This document shows positions 1 to 11,575 of a stretch of 64,000 nucleotides of DNA, piece after piece. Position 1 is the first letter of the stretch, and every line of letters starts with the position of its first letter. Made by a program: the position numbers and the translations under genes. Source of the DNA: Lonicera japonica (Eukaryota; Streptophyta; Magnoliopsida; Dipsacales; Caprifoliaceae); NCBI GenBank assembly GCA_021464415.1, contig CM038467.1, forward strand, positions 67,709,159 through 67,773,158, read 5' to 3'. Under the pieces are notes generated by a model, which saw only the letters and a list, made by a program, of their open reading frames with translations, was not told the DNA's origin and did no database searches.

Positions 1-72
1 ATCCTCCTCTGGGTTTTCCACGATGACTGGTTCCTTTTGAGCAGGAGCCTTGCCTCTACGCTTAGGCGGCAT
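1..72 (-). CDS. Ty3/Gypsy gag start, cut by window edge
   Basis: Reading the minus strand from an ATG at 72, 24 codons run without a stop off the window edge. The peptide begins MPPKRRGKAPAQKE, a basic start typical of Gypsy chromovirus gag proteins. It lies about 115 bases inside a tRNA-Met primer-binding site and LTR end (187-202), exactly where gag of a minus-strand LTR retrotransposon should begin. Gag would form the virus-like particle. Whether the rest is intact lies outside the window. The lineage (Tekay/Del-like) is inference. Confidence 0.6.
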   Translation of the reverse strand, partial: MPPKRRGKAPAQKEPVIVENPEED

Positions 73-186
73 TCTATAAAATAACAAAGTCAACTCACAA
101 AATCCAAACATAAAGATAGGTTACAATGGAAAGGACGATATCCTAGTCTACCTACACTCCGGCGAAGGAAGAAAGAGAACCTAATT

Positions 187-198
187 CCTCTGATACCA
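187..198 (-). other. LTR retrotransposon primer-binding site (tRNA-iMet)
   Basis: On the minus strand this reads TGGTATCAGAGG, matching the complement of the initiator-Met tRNA 3' end (TGGTATCAGAGC) in 11 of 12 positions. It sits three bases inside the LTR terminus (…GTCACA at 202) and upstream of the gag ATG, which fixes the element's orientation as minus. Confidence 0.75.
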
Positions 199-201
199 AC
201 T

Positions 202-836
202 TGTGACGCCCCGAGTTCCGTTGGGAGGAAGAACCTCTGGAACACGATTGATCACGGAGCCGTACGCGACGGCGGAAGTGAATAAAAATTAAATAACTGT
301 GGCGAGGGAGGCAAATATGCGAAGGTCAAGAACATATAACACAATCAATTGGGAACATGCTAGAACTGTAGCTTCCCCTCCTGTTAACATGTGCCTTACA
401 GATTAGTCTGTACCGTTGCGCACCGGTTAACTAAAATGTAAGTCACTTGTCCACATTAGGCTAGCATTCAACCATAGGCATGTTCCTCCAACCCACTATA
501 CAATAACCAAAAGAATAAGATCAAAGAAAAGTAAAAGTCCACATAATACATATAAAAGTAGCACACAACTGTTACAAAATAGTCATACACAATACAGCCT
601 CCAAAACATCAAGTAGGCTACATAGGTAGTGCAAACATGGCTACATAATAGAAGTTGAGTTATGGTACAATAAGATTGGTAACATGGCCTTTCAGTAGTG
701 AAAGGCCCTCACGCTACAGTATCAGAGGAGACTAAGACTTGTCGGCCTTTCCCTTATTAGCTCTTCCCGTCCCATCCTTAGAAATACCTGTGTAGGAAAA
801 ACTGTGAGCCAAACGGGCCCAGTAGGAACAATAGTA
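202..836 (-). repeat. LTR of minus-strand Gypsy element (3' part)
   Basis: The minus-strand copy ends in …GTCACA next to the primer-binding site. The stretch is near-identical, by eye about one mismatch per 30-40 bases, to the reverse complement of 1786-2408. The far (5') end of the LTR is not resolved because homology to the inverted copy stops near 836. Confidence 0.7.
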
Positions 837-1785
837 TTTAAACTTCTTTTCAACTTATTATAACATATTTACACCAAATCAAGAATCAAACACATAATCT
901 CCATCATCTTCTTCCTTTCTTCACATCCATTAAGCTAGGGCACAAAAGCCAACTATGGTATCTTGCGCCTCCATCGTCTAGAGTACGATCTGTGGCTCGT
1001 GTGGTGAAGGTTGAACGCTATTGAGGTAGGAACACTAGTATTAAAACATATTTTAAGAGTTTATGCACCCAATCACCATTTTTATACAAATTTGGGGATT
1101 TTCTAGGGATACACCTATTGCTGCGTATATGTGCACTTTGGGCCTATAAATTATGAGGGAAATGGTTGTTTATTTCTTATAAAATGTAGTATATCATATT
1201 TCCTCAAGTATCTCTTCCATTTCCTTGATTTTTGACAAACCCTTGTTCTTGGCCTCTAGCGCGCAGGTACTTATCAGTCTGTATAGTAAAGTAAACCTAT
1301 GATACGCACTTTATATCACTTGATACTCATGAAATGGACTATTATACCTTTTTACATGATGTATATGATCTTATAATTGTGATTGGGATGATAATGATTT
1401 TCCTTATACTGAGTTGTCAACACCGCTCGTACCAGGTAGATGGTTATTACCAGTAGCGTATAGCCTTAGTGGCTACGTGAGATTATTGTAGCGTATGCCT
1501 TCGTGGCTGCGTGAGGTAGCGTCTAGGTGGACCTGGTAGGTGGTCCCTGCCTTGGGCAGAAGAAACCGAGTTGCCGGCTATCTCTGTACAGTAGATGTGA
1601 AAAATCCTAGACGTGAGTATTATACATGATTGATGTGATATAGGCCTGGTCGCGGTGTCTTGAGATTATGTATAGATTACATTGTTTACATACATATTTA
1701 TAACTTATGTATACGGACTAATTACAAACTCACTTTATACAGTTTCTCCAACATATACATGTTTTTCTCACAAATCCTATAGTTC
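837..1785. other. Spacer between inverted LTR arms
   Basis: No coding signal was found. The stretch probably contains the unresolved 5' parts of one or both flanking LTRs. It holds a two-copy 35-bp repeat at about 1453-1522 (core GTAGCGTATGCCTT) and a weak direct repeat (820-880 against 1022-1085). Confidence 0.5.
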
Positions 1786-2408
1786 CTACTGGGCCCGTTT
1801 GGCTCACAGTTTTTCCTACACAGGTACTTCTAAGGATGGGACGGGAAGAGCTGATAAGGGAAAGGCCGATAAGTCTTAGTCTCCTCTGATACTGTAACGT
1901 GAGGCCTTTCACTACTGAAAGGCCATGTTACCAATCTTATTGTACCATAACTCAACTTCTATTATGTAGCCATGTTTGCACTACCTATGTAGCCTACTTG
2001 ATGTTTTGGAGGCTGTATTGTGTATGACTATTTTGTAACAGTTGTGTGCTACTTTTATATGTATTATGTGGACTTTTAATTTTCTTTAATCTTATTCTTT
2101 TGGTTATTGTATAGTGGGTTAGAGGAACATGTCTATGGTTGAATGCTAGCCTAATGTGGACAAGTGACTTACATTTTAGTTAACCGGTGCGCAACGGTAC
2201 AGACTAATCTGTAAGGCACATGTTAACAGGAGGGGAAGCTACAGTTCTAGCATGTTCCCAATTGATTGTGTTATATGTTCTTGACCTTCGCATATTTGCC
2301 TCCCTCGCCAGAGTTATTTAATTTTTATTCACTTTGGCCGTCGCGTACGGCTCCGTGATCAACTGTGTTCCGGAGGTTCTTCCTCCCAACGGAACTCGGG
2401 GCATCACA
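1786..2408 (+). repeat. Inverted LTR copy
   Basis: This is the reverse-complement partner of 202-836. It ends at 2408 in …GCATCACA, the same LTR terminus. What follows it is not a primer-binding site, so this is probably a solo LTR, a 3' LTR or a fragment in opposite orientation. Confidence 0.7.
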
Positions 2409-3489
2409 AGTTCAGACCAGCAACTCAGAGGTGAACATATTTAATTTCAGTCCTTCCAAGCTACCGACGTGATTCCCCGGCTCGCGGGTGTTAAAAAAAA
2501 GGAATTTTAAAACAATAAATTTGAATCAATTCCATTTTTAAATCAAGACAATTTGTAAAAATATAATCTATAATTTTACAAATGCTATAGTTAAAATATA
2601 ACAATCTCTATCTTGTATCGAAAATCATAAAATATCCAATCCGCACCTAACCTGCTAATCAGAATTCAACACCGCCTCCACTCATCTGCAGTATAAAAAT
2701 CAGAAAAAGGGGGCAGTACATAACATACAGGCATGGAAGCATCAAATCCAAATATTTTATAGATAATAAAATATTCTCAAACTCAACCAATTCAATAAAT
2801 CATCACCCGTCTTCATACACATTTCACTCTCGGTAACATATTAAAAACTATTCGCCTCACCTTCACCACATTAAAGCTTCTTTCTCTGATCTTGCACAGT
2901 GGACTTACTATGCATTTTGGCGAGTAAAGTTAACCATGCACTAATCAATCCAACAGGAATTTAGCCATCATAAATAATCAACACCAATGCCAAAAGCTAA
3001 ACAATTGTCACGATATTAGAAGGAGTACAACGAATAAGACCATAAAGAATTACTCTAGAGATTTAGATGCATGTTAATATAGCCCATTGCCTCAAAATAA
3101 CACTAAAAAATATCGCTATAGACACTGCCATAATTCTCCATGTCACTGCCTTACCTTCAATAACCTATGCCCACATACTGTTCATTATCTATCTTATTCT
3201 CTCTCTTAAATACTTCTATACTCTTACATATATATATAACAAAAAATCATATTATAAAACCAAAGCTAAAAACTAATGGGCCCCACTAAAACATTTGCCT
3301 GCTATGTGTGAGCTAATAAAGGAAGGAAAATATTGGCTTACTAAGTTTTTTCTGAGCTAAGTAAAAACAAATTAGCTATGTGGCATTTTTATAAATAAAC
3401 CTCTAAGCATCTTACACGTGACCATACATATATACATAAATACATAATATATTTTTCTCAACAGAAAAATATAGGATGTCACAACCAAG
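2409..3489. other. Non-coding, AT-rich
   Basis: No gene or clear repeat boundary is visible. The stretch may hold the decayed LTR and leader of the Tat-type element that follows, but I cannot show it. Confidence 0.4.
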
Positions 3490-5890
3490 TTTTGGTCTAA
3501 CCAACCTCACCTTCACTGATGAAGACTTGAATGGCCTGGAGTTCCCCCCATGACGACCCGTTGGTGATTACAGCTTTGATCGGTAACCACAACATCCAAA
3601 AGATACTTATAGACACTAGAGCCACCTTTAACTTGATGTACTATAGTGCATTTAAAACAATGGCTTGACAGAAGACCACATGACCAATTCGTCAACCACA
3701 TTGGTTGGCTTTTTAGGTGAAAGAACTTAGTCCCTAGGAACAATAAAACTGTCAATGACTATCAGAACAACTCTAAAATAGGTCACAACATTGGTGGACT
3801 TCATGGCCTTAGTTAAATCTCCTAACTACAATGTTATTTTGGGGAGAGAACCCTTAATGAAATCATGTATGCAATTTCAACTTGCCATCCAATTATGAGG
3901 CTCCTAACCTTCCACAGTATTTAAGAAGTCATATGAAGTCAATTAGAAGCATGGTTTTGGCACTTCTCAGCCATGAAAAAAGTGAGATGTGTAGAGGTCT
4001 TCACAATTGAAACAGAGTTACTCCCACACCTCACTACTATTGAGAGGTTAAGGATAAACACCCTAGACCTTAGAGACGAAGAGAAAAAGCTTAGAGGAGA
4101 ACTAGTGGAAGACCTAGAAGGCTTGGTCTTAGATTCCTATCGACCAAATCAAACCTTAAAAATTAGCAACTAACTCAACTCCGAAGGTAAGAAAGAGCTC
4201 TCCCAATGTCTTAAAACTAATTTAAACATATTTGCTTGGTGCCATGAAGACATGAAGGGTTCAAACCCAGAAGCAATGGTACATAAACTCATTCGAGCTG
4301 GGTTCATTAGAGAGGTCCAATACCCCAAGTGGATGTTTAACGTGGTTCTAGTTAAAAAACACAACAGGAAGTGGAGAATGTGTGTGGATTTTAAGGACCT
4401 CAACAAAGCTTGCCTCAAAGATAGTTTTCCACTACCTAAGACAGACCAACTGGTGGACACCACCATGGGCCATGAGATGCTAAGCCTCATAGATGCCTAC
4501 TCTTATTATATCCAAGTCAGAATGGCTCTCGAATATAAAGAAAAAACATTATTTATCACCAATGAATGGACCTACTACTACAAGGCAATGCCATTTGGTT
4601 TAAGGAATGATGGGGCTACCTACCAAATAGTCATGAATGTTCTTTTCCAGGACCAAACTAGCAAAACAATGGAAATCTACATAAATGATATGTTTATAAA
4701 AAGCCTTAAAGCCTCCGACCACATTGCAGACCTCAAAGGAGCCTTTTATATGCTTAGGTAGAATGGTATGTCATTTAACCTTGCCAAGTGTGCTTTTGGG
4801 GTAAAAAGAGGAAAATTTCTGAGTTTTATGGTAACTCAAAGAATGATAGAGACCAATCCCAAAAAAAATACAAGACTTAATCAACATGAAGTCCCCCACT
4901 AAGCCAAAGAATGTCCAAAGTCTAGCAGGTACGGTAGCAGCCCTGAATAGATTCATCTCTAAAGCTATAGACATGTGCCATCTTTTTTTCAAAATTCTCA
5001 AGAAAGCTTTCAAATGGACGGAAGAATTTGAAACAGCTTTCCAATAGCTCAAGAAATACCTTGGAGCTCCTCCTCTACTTAGTTCACCATAAAAGGAGAA
5101 GGTCATCTGCCTTTGTTCGGTTGTTTCTCAAACGGCAGTCAGCTCTACTCCCATGAGAAGTGACACAGGAGCACAACTACTATTGTACTACACTAGCAGG
5201 GCTTTGAATTGCACATAGCTCAATTACCTTAAATTGGAAAAGTTAGCTTATGCTCTCCTCATCACCTCTAAAAATCTGAGGCCTTACTTTCAGGCCCATG
5301 CTATAAATGTGTCCACTTCTCAGCCCTTGCAAAGAATCCTGAACAAGTCAGAGCAGTCAGGGAGATTGGCTGTTTGGGGCCATGGAATTAGGACCTCCAT
5401 CAAAGGTTCTGCCATGGCAGACTTCATTGCGAAGTTCACTTACGATGAATAAATTGTGAAAGATCCCACTCAGCTCTAACTCGCCCCTGATCCAAGCATG
5501 TTGAACCCAACACAACTTCGACACTTGGTATCGAATATCCTAATATAGATGCTCCATGTTGATGGCGTGTCAGGCCAACAAGGTTCTAAAGCTGGTCTAT
5601 TTGTCATCACAAACATCCTCAAAGTAGCTCTGAGATTCATGTTTAAAGCTTCTAAGAATGAATCAAAGTATGAGGCAATCCTAGTAAGACTAACGATAGC
5701 AAAAGACCTAGGGGCAAACCAAATGATGCTGTACAAGGATAGCCAAAGACCTAGAGGCAAACCAAATGGTGGTGTACAATGACTCCTCAGTTGTTGTAGG
5801 TCAAATTCTTTGCCAAAATGTGGCCAGAGAAGATCATATGGTGGCCTACCTGACCATAGCTCAAACAACGGCGTGAGCTCAAAACTTATC
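3490..5890 (+). pseudogene. Decayed Ty3/Gypsy (Tat lineage) polyprotein
   Basis: Domains appear in order but across several frames with stops. First is an aspartic protease core near 3596-3650 (ILIDTRATFNLMYY, where families have DTGSS). Reverse transcriptase lies about 3973-4850: FAWCHEDM, VVLVKKHNRKWRMCVDF, LNKACLKDSFPLP, MPFGLRNDGATYQ. Next are the RT connection and first RNase H (about 4860-5450). A second RNase H (about 5548-5880, LHVDGVSGQQGSKAGL) is the extra domain characteristic of Tat/Ogre elements. The YVDD catalytic box reads YINDM, so one catalytic Asp is Asn. No integrase is recognisable after 5890. Stops at 4759 and later, frameshifts and an internal 43-bp duplication mark it as dead. 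Confidence 0.85.
5699..5784 (+). repeat. 43-bp tandem duplication in relic RNase H
   Basis: The block AAAGACCTAGGGGCAAACC… occurs twice, 43 bases apart (5699-5741 and 5742-5784). Both copies encode the AKDL(G/E)ANQM segment of the second RNase H. Because 43 is not a multiple of three, the duplication shifts the frame. Confidence 0.8.
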
Positions 5891-6160
5891 TTATTTATTG
5901 TAACCAAATGTGAGCCATTGATTTGATAAATTAGTGATGTAATGTTTTTGTGCCTTATAATATAAAGATGGATAAAATAGGTTTAGAGAGTGAAAAAATA
6001 GGTTACATTAGTTTTTTTTCTTTTACATTTAACTTTATAGTCATGATGGATCTTCATTTTTAGGTATCAATAAGTAGACTTCAAATATGAAAATTTTAAT
6101 AATTTCTAGTTTCTATATTTAAAGTTAATGTATTTTAAATTTTAAAAAGAAGTTACTGAG

Positions 6161-6875
6161 TAGGACTGGCAATTCGGGTTCGCGTGTGATGTTCGGGCTG
6201 TGTCAACACACAAGTATTACAGTATTAGTGTCAACCCGAACACGACCCGTTTAATTAATCGTGTCATTTATATTAACTCGAATACGACCTGTTTATTTTA
6301 CAGGTTACACGCCACGACCCGACTAACATGTTTAATAAATAGGTCGTGTTAAACCTGTAATTTGACACGACACGATTAACCTTTTAAGATTATGATGACA
6401 ATTAAGTCTCATGTGAAAACAATTAACTTGTTTATAATACTTTTAAATTTTTAATAAGTAAGTATCACCTAATACCAAAATTCAATATTTAATCAAAATA
6501 ATATGAGAATAATTTTTTGTAGTCAAAATAGATAGCATTCCATCACCGAAGCAAAAACATAAAAAATTAGTAGTTTATCCATCATAAAAAATATAATAAC
6601 TATCGTCTACTACCAATACTCAAAATAAGAATATAATTGTCCAAGCAAGATGGCAAAATAAAATATATATACAGCTGCAAAAAAATTAATAATCGTGTTA
6701 ATTACGGATCAATTTCGAGTTAGTGGGTTAACCCGAACACGACCCGTTTAGTTTGCGGGTTAAGCGTGTCTGACTCGTAATTGACCCGAAACCGTTTATG
6801 CTTGACCCAAATCCGCTAATTCCGAGTCGAGTTCATATCGGGTTAGCGTGTCGTGTCAAATATCGCCAGCCCTAT
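6161..6875. mobile_element. Non-autonomous hAT-like element
   Basis: Termini are TAGGACTGGCAAT at the left and, reverse-complemented, TAGGGCTGGCGAT at the right. Flanks TTACTGAG (6153-6160) and ATACTGAG (6876-6883) match at 7 of 8 positions, an 8-bp target duplication as in hAT elements. Both subterminal regions are crowded with CGTGTCGTGTT / AACACGACCCG motifs in both orientations, as transposase-binding arrays often are. No transposase is encoded. Confidence 0.7.
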
Positions 6876-7245
6876 ATACTGAGAGAGAAAATTGAGAGCA
6901 TAGATTGGTGGAATAAGAGAGAAAAAAATTTGTTGACTTCTTTGATGAGATATTTTGAAAACACATCTAATGACCTAAAATTTAGGATGCAAATATATTT
7001 GAAATAGATAAAATGTGTAAAATTATTTGAATGTAAGTTATATGGAAAAAATGTGGGTAACAATAGCTTTTTTTTTATAAAAAAAATTCTTTTACACATA
7101 ACTTTAAAGTTATAATGAATCTTAATTTATAGGTATCGATATGTAGATTTCACATATGCATGCAACTTTTAATAATTTCTAGTTTTTGTATTTAAAGTTA
7201 ATGTATTTTTAATATTTTCAAAAGAAGTTAATGAGAGAGGAAAGA

Positions 7246-7254
7246 GTGTGTTTT

Positions 7255-7313
<59 letters not shown>
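7246..7313. repeat. Compound (GT)n(GA)n microsatellite
   Basis: A GT run passes directly into about 22 GA units. Confidence 0.95.
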
Positions 7314-7316
<3 letters not shown>

Positions 7317-7480
7317 TTGGTGGAATAAGAGTACGTGAAAAAACTTGTTGTCTTTTTTGATTTGGTATTTTAAAAACACATCTAATGGCCCAAAATTTAT
7401 ATTATTTATTGTAATTAAATGCGAGCTATTGATTTAATAAATTAGTGATGTGATGTTTCTTTTCCATATAATATAAATTT

Positions 7481-7887
7481 TAATATACATAATATATATT
7501 AGGACTAAGATTAGGTTTTGGTCCATCTTGTCTAAAATAATCCTAATCAATCACAAAAACAATCCCCAGGATTACGGCTTCAATGTTTTAGAAATTAATA
7601 GACTATTTATTAGCTAAAAGGCAAAAGCTTAGGACTATGATTATTGTAAGACAACTAATCATGCTAATTATGGACAATTAAAAAATAGGTCTTATTCAAG
7701 AAAGATTTTCACATTAAAGCTAATGAATATTTTTTTTGTAAATGAATGGCCTATTTTTTATTTCATTGATAAGATGACATGTGTGTTTTTTTTCATTACA
7801 AAATGACATCCTAACCCTTAAAACAAACTGAATAATACCAAAGCCACTACAAACTTGTTATTCTAACAAATCAGTTAATGAATATAT
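7481..7887. other. Non-coding
   Basis: AT-rich, with no gene or repeat boundary recognised. Confidence 0.4.
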
Positions 7888-8200
7888 ATAGTGCAAAGAT
7901 AAAATTGCAGTCTAAATTGGAACTGCAAACTCAATATTGCAGTACAAAAGTTACTGCAAACTTCATATTGCAGTCCCTATTTTTGTGCAAAATTTTACTG
8001 TTTTACTGCAAAGTTTATATTGCAATCCATATTTTTGGTGCAAAGTTCATATTGCAGTCATATTTTACTGCAAATTTCATATTGTAATCCATATTTATGA
8101 GCAAAGTTTTCCTGTTTTACTACAAAGTTCATATTGCAGTCCATATTTTTTATGCAAAGTTCATATTACAGTCCATATTTTACTACAAAGTTCAGAGTTT
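7888..8200. repeat. Degenerate tandem array, ~27-36 bp unit
   Basis: About nine copies of a unit with core GCAAAGTTCATATTGCAGTC followed by CATATTTT. A longer period of about 113 bases is visible (CTGTTTTACTGCAAAG at about 7997 and 8110). Each unit has TGCAA…TTGCA inverted ends. Open frames here are by-products of the repeat. Confidence 0.8.
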
Positions 8201-9120
8201 TCGCACAGGTGAATGTGAATACGTTTAAAACCTACAAGGGTATGATTGGAACTTGATAAAAATAAGGATGGGGTAATTTAGGTAATAGATAACATGTTTT
8301 TATTAATTAAATGATATTTAAATTTATTCAAATACCTCAATTTAAAATATAAAATAAAATATGCCTCTTACACTAATCACCAATTAAAAATAAGCCATTC
8401 ATTCAAAAAAATATTATTCATTGGATTTTTGGTAAAACTCAATATGTAATAAGACCTTCTACTTAATTCCTAGTTGCCAAATTAAATTGTGGTGTAATTT
8501 ACTAGTTGACTTTTGGTAATAAAAAATAATTAATTATTATTACAGATATATATAAAATTAGATACCAATATTATTTAATTTATAAAGATATATTCAATTA
8601 TACATCTGCATAGTTTAATATATATAGCGATATATACTATGAAAAATATAATTACTAGAAAATAAATCTTATCAAAAATATATATTACTAGAAAATAAAT
8701 ATTATGAAAAATGTATATTATTGAAATTATGCAGATATATATATATATATATGTATGTATTATGAAAAAGATATATATTATTAAATATAAAAATATACAT
8801 ATATACATAATTAAATATCTATAAAGTTCAGATATACAAATTATTGAAAATTATACAGAGATATACGTATATTTGTATATTTAAATATCTTTCTCTTCTT
8901 GGCTAGGAGGTGTTGGTGGTTATGTTCGCTTCTTCTAGGCTTATTCAAGACTTTTCTTACTACTTATGGGGGTTTGGGTGAAAAGACAACAATCAATCGC
9001 AAGTGCATAGATTAGATAATCAGTATAACTAAGGCAAGTGCGAGATCTAACTTAATGTAGAACTTTGTTATCTATATGACTCTCCGAATGTAAACTATAC
9101 AAGAGCATTACAATTTATAG
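8201..9120. other. Non-coding; AT-rich microsatellite-like stretch
   Basis: 8560-8880 is nearly pure A/T with short repeats (AGAAAATAAATNTTAT twice, TA runs). Around 8985-9065 a motif (CAATCGCAAGTGCATAG…) loosely resembles Gypsy leader sequence. No gene. Confidence 0.4.
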
Positions 9121-9324
9121 TTAATGAACTATTAGAATTAAATTAACTAACATGTTAGAAGAATTTGTAGCACTTACATGATGATGATCTAGTGTTGTCC
9201 ATGATAATCTTTTCTTGAATTCACACTTAATTACTCTCAGAGAGGGGTCTGATTTAAAGTATAAAACTGTTTTGTTTTGAAGCTCTCGGTACCTGTGCAC
9301 AAAATCATTTATTTTTTTTTTTTT

Positions 9325-9770
9325 TTTGCTCCCACTTTTATAAAGAATCAATTACAAGTTTATCATCAATGAATTTGGCTCATCTGTTAGACACATTCAT
9401 TTATTTTAAATTTTTTTAATAAAATTGATTGTTCATTTAATAAAGAAATTATTTTTATTTATTTTAGGATCTATACATGTTTATCTATACTCTTTTAGTA
9501 ATTTTATTTCTTCACTCAACATATTCTACTGGAAATAAAAAGATATATTATATTTTTTATTTTATTTTTTAAAAAGTATCTCCTTAACGGTATTATCTGA
9601 TCTGGTCATGTGACCCAATGACAAATTGAGTCATACACGGATTATGAAAATATTACCCAATAGCTTAATGATTATATTCAAGTGGAGGCAAAAATTATCC
9701 GCTTCGCTAAAATCCGACATAAAAATAACACGAACCGAGACATCTAAACCAAAGTATCCACATAGTACTA
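9325..9770 (+). repeat. Direct repeat, copy 1
   Basis: Closely similar to 12083-12765, sharing for example the block TATCCGCTTCGCTAAAATCC. It lacks about 210 bases present in copy 2 (12116-12325). The two copies flank the Mutator-like element. Confidence 0.75.
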
Positions 9771-10648
9771 GACAATTGCGAGGTCGAACTTAAAGGATAT
9801 GTGTATTACTTCAAATAACTATTTCAATTAATTCATAATCTAACATAGGAATTAAGATGAATGATTTAATTATCAACTAAAATCACGAATAAAATTACCA
9901 ATTTAATATATTCTAGGGTGGCAGAGTCATATATTTGATAATATCTGTCAAATATTTATACCCAATAAACTTTACATTTTATCTCGTACTAATGTAGTCT
10001 CCTGATTCTATTAAATATGGAAAATAAAATCAATTCAGTCCGATTAAATAATAAAATACAATATGTAATTCTTCTATAAGAAAACATGTGTATAAGGTCA
10101 AAACACTAACTATTCTCATAAAAACACAATTTATATCTGTTTTTTTAAATCATAAACTGAATTCAACACATCATAATGAGAATTGAACCTAATTTTCAAT
10201 CAATTAAAATATGCATCTAATAAGAAGAATTATTTTTAATATGAAGACATCAAATTGGTAGAGTCTAATTGGCAAGAATACATATAAGGAATCAATCAAA
10301 TATATTTATCCTCGACTTTATAAAATAACTTAGCCATGCATGATATTGAAACACAAGACATAATTAAATAAATAGACTATTTACTTGAGTGCCCGAATTA
10401 AATTGAAGTAGAAAATAATTGACTCAATATAGCTAAAAAATATTTGTTCCAAATTAAATAAGTAAAGCATTCCAAAGTAATTGGTCTTTAATGCTAGACA
10501 AAGAAACTCTAAAATAAGATGTTATAGTGAGTTTCTCACTTTTTATTGTATCTACCAATAAAATGCAAGAGTTACTATGACAATTATTAAAGAAAAATCA
10601 ACAAATTCCTTCTTTGTGCCTACTATTAAATAAGAAACGATTAAAAAA
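9771..10648. other. Non-coding
   Basis: AT-rich; possibly the body of an old retroelement, but no domain was recognised. Confidence 0.35.
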
Positions 10649-11075
10649 AGGTTAATTGCACTTTGCCCCCCTCAACTATAGGGGTAGTGGCACTTTGCCA
10701 TATGAACTATCAAAACTAGCAATTTTTGCCACCAACTATCAATTTTGTTACAATCAACTATTTGTCGCTGATGGTGTTAACTTTGGTAACTGTAAAAGCT
10801 CCATCTGCACATCACTTGAGTTTTTTTGAGGGTATAATAGTCATTTTGCATTTGGCTCCACTTTTGTCAAATTTTTTGCTAAAAACAAGACACACATTTT
10901 ATATAATATATATAGATATGTATACACCCACATGTATCTAATCTTCATATGTAGAGAGAGAGAGAGGTGAATAACAGAGAGAGATAGAGAGGGAACGAAG
11001 ACAGAGCAGAGACATAGACAGAGAATGCAAATAGACCAGAGACAGAGAGAAAGAGAACAAGCAAGATTCCTCCAT
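10649..11075 (+). repeat. Left terminal inverted repeat
   Basis: Matches the reverse complement of 11576-11975 along its length, with small indels. It includes the GA-rich stretch 10953-11060. Confidence 0.8.
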
Positions 11076-11079
11076 TAAC

Positions 11080-11560
11080 AGATCACTGCCGGCCAGAGAT
11101 TACGTGTGTTGGACTTGTGACTGGAATTTTCCGACGTTCCAAGCCCTCAACGGCCACCGAGCGAGCCACAAGAAGACTAAATCACCAACCCCACTGGTAC
11201 TCAATGATCAAAATCAAGAAAAACAAATTGAAGACAAATACATTAAGATGAAATCACCCATAAATAGATTTCACAAGTGTTCTGTTTATGGGTCCAAAGT
11301 TTTGTCCGGCCAGGCTTTGGGTGGTCATATGAGATGGCATAGAACTCCGATGAGTACTCTGGTGACAATTAATGGTGCCGATTCAGGTTAGGGTGAGCTG
11401 TTTAATTTGTAAGATTAACAATTAGCAGAGTGTTTTGGAGTTGGATCTGAATTTTCCACAGGGGCCGGAGGATGATCGCCATAAATTTGAGTTTGTGTTC
11501 ACACCGAACAACAATCCACAACTTGTCTTATCCACCGTGAATTTGAGTTTGTGTTCATTT
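11080..11560 (+). pseudogene. Captured ZAT-like C2H2 zinc-finger gene, broken
   Basis: The frame through 11092-11391 has two plant-type C2H2 fingers. Finger 1 is YVCWTCDWNFPTFQALNGH with the second His in RASHKK; the family's QALGGH is QALNGH here. Finger 2 is HKCSVYGSKVLSGQALGGH, in which the second zinc-binding Cys is Tyr, so it should not bind zinc normally. A stop follows at 11389. About 40 bases on, in another frame (11432-11530), lies VLELDLNFPQGPEDD, which is the EAR repression motif (LDLNL) and C-terminal region of ZAT-type repressors. There is no ATG before finger 1; the apparent start at 11104 is GTG inside the finger. Family proteins are nuclear stress-response repressors. This copy lacks its N-terminus and is frameshifted. 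Confidence 0.75.
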
Positions 11561-11575
11561 CTCCTTGTTAATTAA

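Larger units (their letters stand above)
5885..7480. repeat. Degenerate repeat copies, split by a hAT element
   Basis: Blocks at 5885-6160 and 6876-6990 reappear, diverged, at 7049-7240 and 7317-7480. Shared pieces include ATTGATTTAATAAATTAGTG and GATTGGTGGAATAAGAG. Parts also resemble the MITE family at 24748 and 58113. The first copy is interrupted by the element at 6161-6875. Confidence 0.6.

Noticed and set aside
7878..8212. Overlapping open frames of 69 and 91 codons as a repeat protein
   Set aside because: They arise from the tandem array. Unit lengths vary, so no frame is maintained as a protein repeat.
11104..11391. Functional zinc-finger transcription factor
   Set aside because: There is no ATG before finger 1, a zinc-binding Cys is replaced, and the EAR motif is out of frame. 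The whole piece lies inside a transposon.
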